From positions 62,001-126,000 of the forward strand of contig JBJEJA010000034.1 of the NCBI GenBank assembly GCA_051877575.1: a DNA stretch of 64,000 nt, written 5' to 3'. Under the pieces are notes generated by a model. That model ran no database searches. It was not told the origin of the DNA and worked only from the letters and a program-made list of their open reading frames with translations. The position numbers and the translations under genes were made by a program. Source of the stretch: UBA2882 sp051877575 (GTDB lineage Bacteria > Bacillota > Clostridia > Lachnospirales > Lachnospiraceae). Positions 33,987-42,844 of the stretch are shown piece after piece (the stretch's first letter is position 1; each line of letters begins with the position of its first letter).

Positions 33987-34015
33987 TTGACAAGTAACAA
34001 CAATGTCGTTACAAT
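33987..34015 (+). promoter_or_regulatory. Promoter and operator of the E3 toxin-antitoxin pair
   Basis: TTGACA (33987) and TACAAT (34010) are 17 bp apart. The inverted repeat GTAAC (33994) / GTTAC (34008) lies within the spacer and overlaps the -10, a fitting site for antitoxin autorepression. Confidence 0.65.
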
Positions 34016-34039
34016 AGTATTGATTGGAGGATGATATTT

Positions 34040-34345
34040 ATGGAAAAATCAGCAACATTGAATTTGCGTGTGAATCCAACATTAAAATCAGATGCAGAAA
34101 CAATTCTTTCGAGGCTTGGTATTCCTATGTCTACTGCTGTTGATATGTTTTTGAATCAGATTGTATTGGTTGGTGGAATTCCTTTTTCGGTTACGGTACC
34201 TAAGCCTCTTGCTGATATTGATGCAGCACAGATGACAGAAGCGCAGTTACATGCAAAGCTTCAGCGAGGGTATGACGATTACAAAGCAGGTAGAACACAG
34301 AATGCTGCGGAAGCATTTGCAAAATTTAGGGAGATTCATTCTTGA
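34040..34345 (+). CDS. RelB/DinJ-family antitoxin
   Basis: The 101-residue protein has the ribbon-helix-helix start of RelB/DinJ antitoxins (TLNLRVNPTLKSDAETILSR, then GIPMSTAVDMFLNQIV) and a C-terminal helix that would wrap the toxin. The ATG at 34040 lies nine bases after GGAGG; an ATG three codons earlier is too close. Its stop TGA overlaps the toxin ATG. It should neutralise the toxin and bind the GTAAC/GTTAC operator upstream. Confidence 0.88.
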   Translation: MEKSATLNLRVNPTLKSDAETILSRLGIPMSTAVDMFLNQIVLVGGIPFSVTVPKPLADIDAAQMTEAQLHAKLQRGYDDYKAGRTQNAAEAFAKFREIHS

Positions 34346-34674
34346 TGGATAAATATGTAGTTGAGATTACTGATGAAGCTCTTGCTGATATGGATGGAAT
34401 ATATATTTATATTGCAAATACACTATTGGCTCCGGAAAATGCTATGGGACAGTATAATCGAATTGCAGAAGCAATCCTCACATTAGAAAGTTTTCCGGAA
34501 CGATATCCGATATTTGATGTAGAACCGGAACATTCATGGGAGATGCGTAGAATGGCAGTTGACAACTACCTTGTTTGTTATATGGTTGATCCGGGAAAAG
34601 TGACGGTGACGGACATATTGTTTGGAGCATCAAATGTGCATGTCAGGTTACAGGAACGACATCCATGCTCATAG
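34345..34674 (+). CDS. RelE/ParE-family toxin
   Basis: The 109-residue protein has the RelE/ParE fold pattern: VVEITDEALADMDGIYIYI, helix NRIAEAILTLESFPERYP, strands MRRMAVDNYLVCYMVD and the end VTVTDILFGASNVHVRL. RelE members cut mRNA in the ribosome and ParE members inhibit gyrase; the sequence alone does not decide. It is coupled to the antitoxin by a TGATG overlap. It probably stabilises the small E3 remnant and, through it, the right end of the array. Confidence 0.87.
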   Translation: MDKYVVEITDEALADMDGIYIYIANTLLAPENAMGQYNRIAEAILTLESFPERYPIFDVEPEHSWEMRRMAVDNYLVCYMVDPGKVTVTDILFGASNVHVRLQERHPCS

Positions 34675-34692
34675 AGCATTTTGCATGAGATA

Positions 34693-34711
34693 TGGCAACA
34701 TTTTGGCAACA
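34693..34711. repeat. E3 right integrase arm sites
   Basis: TGGCAACA occurs twice with spacer TTT (11-bp period), 99 bp before the last core. The intergenic stretch 34675-35023 holds these repeats, the last att core, the native terminator and a GTTGACT/AGTCAAC inverted repeat (34906-34928). Confidence 0.6.
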
Positions 34712-34809
34712 GAAAATCAGTAAGCCCAAGTAAAATATGTAATGAAGTAAAATGTCGGCAGATTTCAAATGAGAATTAAACAAAATAGTTTAAGAGATAA
34801 CAACTTGCC

Positions 34810-34821
34810 GAGTTTGAGTAA
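34810..34821 (+). other. attR: outermost guaA-type core
   Basis: GAGTTTGAGTAA is the fourth copy of the guaA end and is followed by a strong terminator, as expected for the original sequence downstream of guaA before any insertion. Confidence 0.72.
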
Positions 34822-34848
34822 TCCCCACCTTATTAAACAATATGATTT

Positions 34849-34884
34849 AATCCCACAAGTTTATTGTGAACTTGTGGGATTTTT
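34849..34884 (+). terminator. Probable original guaA terminator
   Basis: A 13-bp perfect stem (34849-34861 with 34869-34881), 7-base loop and T-run lie 27 bases after the last att core. In an uninterrupted chromosome this would terminate guaA. Confidence 0.75.
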
Positions 34885-35023
34885 GATATGATAAAACAAA
34901 TACTTGTTGACTGGTGGATTAAGTCAACAAAGAAAGTGTAGCAATGAATATTCCATATATTTTCGACCGGAAAGAATATTCTATCTTAATTTATGATGAA
35001 TGTGAAATTAGAATCACAGAAAG

Positions 35024-38000
35024 ATGAAAGATCCTATGAACAAAATCTGCAGAGATATTTTCAGAGCCATTCACGAAGGCAAATGGCTGAAAATTGAATA
35101 TCGCAATAAAGAAGAGCAGCTTACCAAATACTGGATCGGCATCCGAAACCTGAATGTTGTCAAAAGAACTTTGGCTGTAGATGGTCTGCATTTAGGAAAG
35201 TATACGATAGAAGCATTTGATTATATTTATATTGACTCTATTATATCCTCTGAAGTAGTAGAAGGGTCTTATTGCCCTGTAAATAAAAAATTAGTACAGG
35301 ATATTTATCTTAACCCTCATAGATACAAAAATATATTCGAAAATGTGGCAAATCTGAAAATCTTAAATTATCTTGAAATGTGCAATCGCATGGATACAAC
35401 TCCCTATTATTCGGATTTTAAATTAGTAAAACATCTGGACAGAGACAGCTTTACCGGAGAGAGTTTTCAATTAAGTGAGGAGCAGTTCAGATACATAGTG
35501 AATAATTTCCAATATAAGATGGATAAGGAGAAGAAGGAAGGAAAGCTTGCAATCCAACAACTGGCAATGAATGTTTTGAGCATTCATACACAGCGGGGAT
35601 TGTATGTTTTGGCATACCGCAGATTGAATCTGGATGTTAAAAGAAAGGTGTTGCATCCAGCTGAGGATATTACAATATGTACGGAATTTACATATGAAGG
35701 GACAAAAGAAAATATACGTAGATATCTGGATGCGGATGACTATGAATTGTTGGGAGAGTTTGAAAAAAATCAAGAGAAGATCAAGGATTGCATTACCAAA
35801 TACAATAATCAGGTGATGGGTGTTGATGATATGCCTTATATCATTGGCTTGGGAATGGATATCGTCCTAGATTTGCATAGTGAATATCAGGCGATTATCG
35901 ATATGTATCAGAATGGAAAGGCAACCGTGCCTATTAAGGCATTTTTTGGAGATCTGTTGAATCGTCCCGCCCGCAGAAAATCGTATCCGATTACGTTGCT
36001 CAATAAAAAGATTAACCTGGATCAGCTGCTTGCCATTAACAATGCTATGAAGTATCCGATTGCTTATATTCAGGGACCTCCCGGAACGGGAAAGACAAAT
36101 ACCATTATTAACACAATTATTACCGCATATTTTAATGAGAAAACGGTACTTTTTTCGTCCTATAATAATCACCCGATCAGCGGTGTGTTTGAGAAGTTGA
36201 CAAGTTTGGAATATAAGGGAAAAAAGATTCCTTTCCCGGTACTTCGCCTTGGAAATATTGATAAAGTCAAAGAGGCCATTGAACATATCAAGGAAGTTTA
36301 CATGCAGACAAAGGATATTACGATATATGAGTCAACTCTTGATAAACGGAAAGATGACAGAATTGAGCGGGCCAAAAGGTTGTCGGATCTTTTAAGACGA
36401 TATGAGGAAATATTGGATTTAAAAGAGCGGAGAGAAACACTCAATCGTATGATGGAATATCAGGAGAAGGTACAGGGAGTTCCGGGATTATTTTCTTTTA
36501 GTATGGATTTGCAGGGAAGGCAGCTTGTTGCCGTTCAGGAACAGATCAAAGAGCGCGGGGAAATAACGGATAAAGAAGCAATCGCGCTGGTGGATAGTGA
36601 TGAAGCTGAATTGTATCAGTATTTGTATTATACATCCGCCAAATATATTAAGCGTTTAGATGAACCCAGATATAGTGATTTTAGGGAAATTATATTTGAG
36701 CAAAGTGAAACGGAACAATTGGAAAGTTTTAACCGATATTTAGGCGAAGAGGGAAATATCAAAAAGTTACAAAGGATATTTCCGATTATGATAACAACAT
36801 GTATTTCTGCACACAAACTGGGTGATCCCAAACCCATGTTTGATATGGTGATTATGGATGAAGCCAGTCAGTGTAATACGGCGGTTTCTCTTGTGCCTAT
36901 TGTGCGAGGAGAGAGCCTGATGCTGGTAGGAGATCCACAGCAGTTAAATCCGGTTATTTTGTTGGGCGAACTGGAAAATCAGCAGCTGAAACGAAAGTAT
37001 AATATTTCTGAAGAATATGATTATCGAAAAAATTCCGTGTACAAAACTTTTTTGGCATGCGATTCGGTCAGCGATGAGGTGCTTCTACATAATCATTACC
37101 GTTGTCATAAGAAAATTATTGAATTTAATAATCGTAAATATTATAACTCCAAGCTTTCCATTGAAACGAACAGTCAGGAAACGGAGCCGTTGGTATATAT
37201 CAATGTATCTGACAGTATGAGTGATATCAAAAATACTTCTCCGGGAGAGGTAGCAGAGATTGTAAGCTATGCCAATGCCAATAAGGATAAAATGATTGGT
37301 GTTATTACGCCTTTTGTGAATCAGAGAAAAATGATAGAGGATGCATTGGAACAGGAAAAACTGAAAAATGTAGCCTGTGGCACAGTACATGCATTTCAGG
37401 GTGATGAGAAGGATGTGGTATTATTTTCTACGGCCATTACCGGTCAGACAAAACCGGGGACTTATGAATGGCTGAAAAATAATAGAGAACTGATCAATGT
37501 TGCCACATCCAGAGCAAAGGATAAATTGATTGTATTATCCGATTATAAAAATCTACTTAGATTGCATCAGGACGATGATGATGACTTGTTTGAGTTGGTG
37601 CAATATGTAAAGGAAAACGGAAGATCGCAGGTAACGCAGAAAAGAGCAAATTCAAGAGCCTTGGGAGTAAAACCCTTTAGTACAGCCACAGAGGAGGCTT
37701 TTTTGGAAAATTTGACACATGCACTGGGAAATATATGGCTGGCACCTAAAAAATATACGATCCACAAAGAGGTCGCAATTTCACAGGTTTTTACGGATAA
37801 CATCAGTCATGATGATCTTTTCTATTCGGGCAGATTTGATTTTGTTGTTTATGAGGTTGAATCTAAAATGGAAATTCCTGTGTTGGCCATTGAACTGGAT
37901 GGAAAAGAGCATTTTGAAGATGAGATTGTAAAAGAACGTGACCGAAAAAAGAATGCAATCTGTAAGGCGCACAATATGCAGATTATTCGTGTGGAAAATT

Positions 38001-38065
38001 CCTATGCCAGAAGATATAATCACATTAAACAGATCTTATTTAATTATTTTTCGGTCAGGCATTAG
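35024..38065 (+). CDS. SF1 (Upf1-like) helicase with WYL-like N-terminus and DUF2726 nuclease-like end
   Basis: The 1013-residue protein has an N-terminal WYL-like beta-rich segment (KWLKIEYRNKEEQ, about 20-95), an SF1 helicase core with Walker A (GPPGTGKTNT, about 352), DEAS box (VIMDEASQC), GDPQQLNP, HYRCHKKIIEF, and motifs V-VI (VHAFQGDEKDVV, NVATSRAKDKL), and a C-terminal DUF2726/Vsr-like domain (GRFDFVVYEV, AIELDGKEHF) with the Asp and Glu of a PD-(D/E)xK fold. Such proteins occur in defence islands, but this one has chromosome-like composition and lies just outside attR. A start at 35024 lacks a clear ribosome site. Function is inferred only as DNA/RNA processing, maybe defence. Confidence 0.75.
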   Translation: MKDPMNKICRDIFRAIHEGKWLKIEYRNKEEQLTKYWIGIRNLNVVKRTLAVDGLHLGKYTIEAFDYIYIDSIISSEVVEGSYCPVNKKLVQDIYLNPHRYKNIFENVANLKILNYLEMCNRMDTTPYYSDFKLVKHLDRDSFTGESFQLSEEQFRYIVNNFQYKMDKEKKEGKLAIQQLAMNVLSIHTQRGLYVLAYRRLNLDVKRKVLHPAEDITICTEFTYEGTKENIRRYLDADDYELLGEFEKNQEKIKDCITKYNNQVMGVDDMPYIIGLGMDIVLDLHSEYQAIIDMYQNGKATVPIKAFFGDLLNRPARRKSYPITLLNKKINLDQLLAINNAMKYPIAYIQGPPGTGKTNTIINTIITAYFNEKTVLFSSYNNHPISGVFEKLTSLEYKGKKIPFPVLRLGNIDKVKEAIEHIKEVYMQTKDITIYESTLDKRKDDRIERAKRLSDLLRRYEEILDLKERRETLNRMMEYQEKVQGVPGLFSFSMDLQGRQLVAVQEQIKERGEITDKEAIALVDSDEAELYQYLYYTSAKYIKRLDEPRYSDFREIIFEQSETEQLESFNRYLGEEGNIKKLQRIFPIMITTCISAHKLGDPKPMFDMVIMDEASQCNTAVSLVPIVRGESLMLVGDPQQLNPVILLGELENQQLKRKYNISEEYDYRKNSVYKTFLACDSVSDEVLLHNHYRCHKKIIEFNNRKYYNSKLSIETNSQETEPLVYINVSDSMSDIKNTSPGEVAEIVSYANANKDKMIGVITPFVNQRKMIEDALEQEKLKNVACGTVHAFQGDEKDVVLFSTAITGQTKPGTYEWLKNNRELINVATSRAKDKLIVLSDYKNLLRLHQDDDDDLFELVQYVKENGRSQVTQKRANSRALGVKPFSTATEEAFLENLTHALGNIWLAPKKYTIHKEVAISQVFTDNISHDDLFYSGRFDFVVYEVESKMEIPVLAIELDGKEHFEDEIVKERDRKKNAICKAHNMQIIRVENSYARRYNHIKQILFNYFSVRH

Positions 38066-38155
38066 CCGGAATTAATAAAAGGATTAATGATTTTGAAAGA
38101 GAAAATGTTAGATGTATAATATATAATATGTTTAAAGGGAAGGGGCATATGATAT

Positions 38156-38248
38156 ATGCAGAAAAGAGAAATGGAGTGTAATTCAGAGCATCATGAAGAG
38201 GTCGTGCAAGAATACGACAAACTGATGGAACAGCTTTTTAAGAGATAA
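38156..38248 (+). CDS. Possible 30-aa peptide
   Basis: A short frame with AAGGGAAGGGG upstream encodes 30 charged residues (ECNSEHHEEVVQEYDKLMEQ). It lies in the 228-bp gap before the first hybrid kinase. It may be a real leader-type peptide or the relic of a longer gene. No other feature is seen in this gap. Confidence 0.25.
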   Translation: MQKREMECNSEHHEEVVQEYDKLMEQLFKR

Positions 38249-38293
38249 AGACGACAAGTTGACTGTTATATTGGAAGCAGAAAAAGAGAGGGA

Positions 38294-40642
38294 ATGTTTA
38301 TGGTACTGAAATATAATATTTCTTATGAGGTCGCTTCTACGATCTTTTTGGTTATACTGCTTTTTTTCATCAAGATGCAGTATAATACCAATTCTATTTT
38401 AAATAAAGAATTTCGAAAGCTTACATGGATGGGACTCATCGCAACCATTATGGATGTGACAACTGCAATTACGATCAGCTATGGATATCTGGTGCCGGTG
38501 CAGCTTAACACTGTGCTGAATACACTGTATTTTGCATCCGTTGCTATCTTGGGTTATCAGTTGATGTATTACGATCTTCTTTTCATCTACCGGAATGAAA
38601 AGAAGAGTCTGTTTATTCGGTTCAACCAGTGCCTGGTTGTGATTTACTTTTCTTTATTGCTCTTTAATATATTGAAAGGGTATTGCTTTTCGTTCAACCG
38701 GGAGGGGGAGTATGTGAAGGGACCGATTTATCTTACACTTTATCTTGCGCCCGCCTATTTTGTCCTCTGTTCTGTCTGCATTCTGGTCTCTCATTTTCGG
38801 CAATTTCGCGCATGGCAGAGAGTATCCATCTTTCTCTTTGCGTTTTTCCAGAGTAGTGGCATGGTGCTTCAGATGTTTTTCTTTCCGGACACCTTGCTGG
38901 CACTGTTTATGAGTGCGCTGGGACTTATGATGATGCTCTTTACCATGGAGACACCGGATTATCAGAAGCTTACTATTACGATTGAGGAGCTTAGCAGGAC
39001 GAAAAAAGTGGCAGAGGAGGCTAAGGAGGAGGCAGAAAAAGCCAGAGAAATTGCACAACAGGCGAACCGTGCAAAGTCGGACTTCCTTGCCAATATGAGT
39101 CACGAAATCCGAACCCCGATTAATTCCGTGTTGGGCATGGATGAGATGATAATAAGGGAATGTGATGATCCGAAAATTGTGGAGTATGCTGTTGACATCA
39201 AGCGGGCAGGATCAATGTTGCTTTCCCTGATCAACGATATTTTGGATTTTTCCAAGATTGAAAGCGGTAAAATGGATATCCTTCCCGTAAACTATGATTT
39301 GGGAATTGTGCTTGGCGAGGTCGTCGATATGATACGTTCCAAGGCGCAGGAAAAAAATCTTGAGCTTCATCTGGATATTCACCCGGATACCCCTGCGCAT
39401 CTCTATGGGGATGAGGTGAGAATTCGGCAGATTATCATCAATATTCTGACGAATGCCGTAAAATATACAAAGCAGGGCAGTGTGACCTTGACAGTTTCGG
39501 GAAAGGAGCTGTCTCCGGAGACGGTACAGCTTTATGTCTCCGTTAAGGATACGGGTATTGGTATCAAGGAGGAGGATATCGGGCGTCTCTTTGATTCTTT
39601 CGAGCGTGTGGAGGAAAGTAGAAACCGGAATATTGAGGGAACGGGTCTGGGGCTTTCAATCACCATGCGCCTTTTGAATCTCATGGGTAGCGGACTGGAA
39701 GTGAAAAGCACCTATGGAAAGGGCTCAGAATTTTATTTCTATCTGGAGCAGAAGCGGACAGACGATCGGGTTATTGGGGAGAATCTCCAAAGCTACTATC
39801 AAAATGAAAAGAGAATATCAGATTCCACCGGTGAGATGTTCCGTGCTCCGAATGCCAAAATCCTTGTTGTAGATGATAATGAGGTGAATCTGAAAGTCTT
39901 TCTGGGGCTTCTGAAAAATCACGGTATGCAGATTGACACCGCAAAGAGCGGAAGAGAATGCCTGGCCCTGATGCAGAAAAAGGCATATCATATCATTTTT
40001 ATGGATCATCAGATGCCTGAGATGGATGGTGTGGAAACCTTAAAGCAATCTGCCTTGCTGCAGAATAATCTCAGTAAGGATGCAGTCATGATTATCCTGA
40101 CTGCGAATGCGGTTTCAGGTGCAAGGGAAATGTTCTTGCAAGAAGGCTTTCGGGATTATCTTTCCAAGCCTATTGACGTATCAAAGTTGGAAGCGGCGAT
40201 TCTCAAATATCTCCCGCGGGAGTTGGTTGACAAGGGAGCTTCTATTAAGGAACATCCTGTAAATATCTTAGAACCGGTCGAGAGTGAAAAAATCGAATCT
40301 CATCACGTGGATTGGGAGAAGGGTAGAAATCGTTGTATGAATGATGAAGGGTTTTACAGGGAAATTCTTGGCACGATGATCGAATCGGAATCCGATCTGG
40401 AATTGGATCGGTATTTCAAGGAATCTGATTTTAATAATTATCGCATTAAGGTTCATGCGGTCAAGACAAATCTGGCCAATATCGGTGCCGTGGGCGCATC
40501 GGATATGGCAAAACAGTTGGAACTTGCAATAAAGACAGATAATAATGTTGCCTATGTGCAGGAGCATCATGCAGAGTTTATCGCGGTGTTACGGCAGGTG
40601 TTTGACGAGGTAAAAGCGTATCTTTCGGCTACAGATTCCTGA
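38294..40642 (+). CDS. Hybrid sensor histidine kinase/response regulator with HPt
   Basis: The 782-residue protein carries a complete phosphorelay. About seven membrane segments (residues 1-220) form the sensor, followed by a short coiled coil, HisKA with the phospho-His in NMSHEIRTPIN (about 269), HATPase (NILTNAVKYTKQG, DTGIGIKEEDIG, GTGLGLS), a receiver domain with Asp about 570 (FMDHQMPEMDG) and an HPt domain with His about 719 (KVHAVKTNL). No separate output regulator lies beside it. It is a paralogue of the kinase at 43919: both share the receiver-HPt order and several motifs almost word for word. The signal is unknown. Confidence 0.9.
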   Translation: MFMVLKYNISYEVASTIFLVILLFFIKMQYNTNSILNKEFRKLTWMGLIATIMDVTTAITISYGYLVPVQLNTVLNTLYFASVAILGYQLMYYDLLFIYRNEKKSLFIRFNQCLVVIYFSLLLFNILKGYCFSFNREGEYVKGPIYLTLYLAPAYFVLCSVCILVSHFRQFRAWQRVSIFLFAFFQSSGMVLQMFFFPDTLLALFMSALGLMMMLFTMETPDYQKLTITIEELSRTKKVAEEAKEEAEKAREIAQQANRAKSDFLANMSHEIRTPINSVLGMDEMIIRECDDPKIVEYAVDIKRAGSMLLSLINDILDFSKIESGKMDILPVNYDLGIVLGEVVDMIRSKAQEKNLELHLDIHPDTPAHLYGDEVRIRQIIINILTNAVKYTKQGSVTLTVSGKELSPETVQLYVSVKDTGIGIKEEDIGRLFDSFERVEESRNRNIEGTGLGLSITMRLLNLMGSGLEVKSTYGKGSEFYFYLEQKRTDDRVIGENLQSYYQNEKRISDSTGEMFRAPNAKILVVDDNEVNLKVFLGLLKNHGMQIDTAKSGRECLALMQKKAYHIIFMDHQMPEMDGVETLKQSALLQNNLSKDAVMIILTANAVSGAREMFLQEGFRDYLSKPIDVSKLEAAILKYLPRELVDKGASIKEHPVNILEPVESEKIESHHVDWEKGRNRCMNDEGFYREILGTMIESESDLELDRYFKESDFNNYRIKVHAVKTNLANIGAVGASDMAKQLELAIKTDNNVAYVQEHHAEFIAVLRQVFDEVKAYLSATDS

Positions 40643-40760
40643 ATATAAAATGAGAAGTGATTCTGCCAAAAGGTGCTTATAAAATTGATGTAATAGGTAA
40701 ATTGTAGTACAATATCGGAAGAAAAAGTTAATTTAAAAAATATTTACAAAGGAGAAGGCT

Positions 40761-41870
40761 ATGGATGTCGGAGGCGAAGTAAAAAAAGAAAAAGATGAGG
40801 TAGCAGCAGAAAGAGGGGATATTTCAGCACTGCTAAGATTTAATTATAAGCGTGAAATGATTCCGTGCTTAAAAGAATTAGATAGTTGGGGGTTGAAATT
40901 AAAGTATCTTCCAATTGTAGATATGTGTGTCAAACAAAATAATATGGAAGATGCCGAATATTTCCTTCAAAAGGCAGAAAGTCAAAAGGAAAAAGGTGCC
41001 TTATATAAATATGCTCTGTTTTTAGAAAAAGTAGGAAATAATGAGAAAGCCATAGAGAAACTAATGGAAATAACTAAGACGCCGGATGACGAGAATTATG
41101 TAGCTGCTTATTTGCGTCTGTTTAGAAAACATAACGTAGAAATTGATGTACCTCAAGATATATTAGATGCTGAAAAAGAAGTAAAGGAGAATCCTTTTGA
41201 TTTAGGAAATCACCCTTTTAGCGAATATCCGCTTCGGCATATTGTATGGTATTCAGTGATAGCAATATTTGGTTTTTTAACGATGTTTAAACCTCTTATA
41301 TTTATTATACCATTTGGGATTCTCTTATTTCTATCTTTTGTACATCGCTTTGAAAAACTTGTGCCTGAATGGGACGATTTAAGAGAAAAATATGATGTGT
41401 ATGCAAATGAACTGGGAGAAGAGTTTAAGGAAGATCCGGATTTGGGAATTCCATATATGGCTGATTTGGATAATGCTCCGAAGCAAGAAGATTATCAGAA
41501 ATTGCAACTATTTAGTGAATTTGATCTCCTCCCCATGTATGTTGATGATAAATATAGTTTTATGAAGGCACAAGATCAACATTACATGGAAAGGGATCAA
41601 ATAACGTTAAAAATACATTACATTCGAATGAATCATTTGATTCAGCGTTATTATAAAGGAGAAAAATACCTTATGCCAATATTAGTGCATATGTATCATT
41701 TGAAGTATGACGGAGAAAAGTTTATTGGTAATGCACTGGGACAAAATGATTTTTATATTTCAAGCGTGACTTTATTAAATGGATATATGATTAAGACCGC
41801 TGATGAAAAAATACATGGTATGTGTTTTTATCCGGAAAATACCGGTGATGTACAGAAGGGAGAAGAGTAA
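40761..41870 (+). CDS. Hypothetical protein with TPR-like repeats and two membrane segments
   Basis: I do not recognise this 369-residue protein. Residues 40-130 look like TPR-type helical repeats (NNMEDAEYFLQKAESQ, GNNEKAIEKLMEI). Two hydrophobic segments follow near 165-205 (YSVIAIFGFLTMF and FIIPFGILLFLSFV). The C-terminal 150 residues are soluble and end acidic. AAAGGAGAAGG precedes the ATG. It ends 3 bases before the ketopantoate-reductase-like gene, so the two may be co-transcribed, but no functional link is evident. Confidence 0.6.
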   Translation: MDVGGEVKKEKDEVAAERGDISALLRFNYKREMIPCLKELDSWGLKLKYLPIVDMCVKQNNMEDAEYFLQKAESQKEKGALYKYALFLEKVGNNEKAIEKLMEITKTPDDENYVAAYLRLFRKHNVEIDVPQDILDAEKEVKENPFDLGNHPFSEYPLRHIVWYSVIAIFGFLTMFKPLIFIIPFGILLFLSFVHRFEKLVPEWDDLREKYDVYANELGEEFKEDPDLGIPYMADLDNAPKQEDYQKLQLFSEFDLLPMYVDDKYSFMKAQDQHYMERDQITLKIHYIRMNHLIQRYYKGEKYLMPILVHMYHLKYDGEKFIGNALGQNDFYISSVTLLNGYMIKTADEKIHGMCFYPENTGDVQKGEE

Positions 41871-41873
41871 ATC

Positions 41874-42794
41874 ATGAAAATTGAAAAGGTTGCGCTGATT
41901 GGTGCAGGGGCAATAGGAAGTTATTTTATAGCAGGCTTATCACCCAAATTAGGAGAAAACCTGTGGGTAATTGCAGAGGGTGAACGGAAGCATAGACTTT
42001 CTCAAAACGGAATTGTAGTAAACGGCAAAAGGATTTCTTTAAATGTTAAGACACCGGAGGAAGCATTCGGAGCTGACTTGCTGATTGATGCAGTTAAGTA
42101 CGGCGCATTGCGGGAAAGCATCGCGATGATTGAAAAAATCGTAGATGACCATACGATTGTCATGAGTCCTCTGAATGGAGTGGACAGCGAAGAAATAATC
42201 GGTGAAAGAATCGGTATGGAGCATATGGTTTTTTCTCTGATGAAGATTGCGGCGCAAAGGATTGGGAATGAGATTACATATAACCCGGATGTGACCCAGG
42301 GGTTATTTTTCGGGGAAAAGGATGGCAGCAAAAGTGAGAGGATTCTTGCCATACAGGATTTGCTGGAAGGCACGGATGTAAATTATCATATTTGCGATCA
42401 TATTGAGCAGGATATCTGGTACAAATACGCTTTAAATATTTCCAAAAATCTGCCACAGGCTATTATTAATTGCGGGTTTGGCGCGTATGAGACAAGTGAA
42501 CACGTTGCTTATATCAGCAGGAGAATGAGACAGGAAGTTGTAAAAATTGCGGCGGCAAAAGGAATTGATATAAGTGATGAAAACAATCCGGCAGGTGCAA
42601 ATTCCAAGATATCGCCCGATGCAAGATTTTCTACCTTGCAGGATTTGGATGCGAAAAGAACAACGGAGATAGAAATGTTTTCCGGAACAATCGTGCGGAT
42701 GGGAAAGGAATTGGGCATAGATACTCCGTTTAATGAGTTCGCATATCATGCAATCAAAGCGCTGGAAGAGAAAAATGCGGGGAAAATCAATTGA
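41874..42794 (+). CDS. Ketopantoate reductase family protein (ApbA/PanE)
   Basis: The 306-residue protein has the N-terminal Rossmann motif GAGAIGSYF (residues 9-17) that binds NADP and the helical C-terminal domain of the ApbA/PanE family, with a segment YKYALNISKNLPQAIINCGFG in the position of the catalytic Lys and Asn. Family members reduce 2-dehydropantoate to pantoate for coenzyme A synthesis, but many paralogues act on other 2-oxo acids. No pan genes lie nearby, so the substrate is left open. It is followed by a convergent MerR gene. Confidence 0.8.
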   Translation: MKIEKVALIGAGAIGSYFIAGLSPKLGENLWVIAEGERKHRLSQNGIVVNGKRISLNVKTPEEAFGADLLIDAVKYGALRESIAMIEKIVDDHTIVMSPLNGVDSEEIIGERIGMEHMVFSLMKIAAQRIGNEITYNPDVTQGLFFGEKDGSKSERILAIQDLLEGTDVNYHICDHIEQDIWYKYALNISKNLPQAIINCGFGAYETSEHVAYISRRMRQEVVKIAAAKGIDISDENNPAGANSKISPDARFSTLQDLDAKRTTEIEMFSGTIVRMGKELGIDTPFNEFAYHAIKALEEKNAGKIN

Positions 42795-42844
42795 TTGATA
42801 AATTCTTTCCATAGAAAACCCCGCAATTTCCCAAAGGTGTGAAA

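Larger units (their letters stand above)
33806..34817. mobile_element. E3: 1-kb passenger with toxin-antitoxin module
   Basis: The stretch lies between the last two att cores and contains only a RelB/ParE-type pair. Its right end has arm-type repeats TGGCAACA (34693, 34704); a single reverse-complement copy (TGTTGCCA, 33915) lies near the left end. It is probably what remains of a third element after deletion, retained because of the addiction module. Confidence 0.55.
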
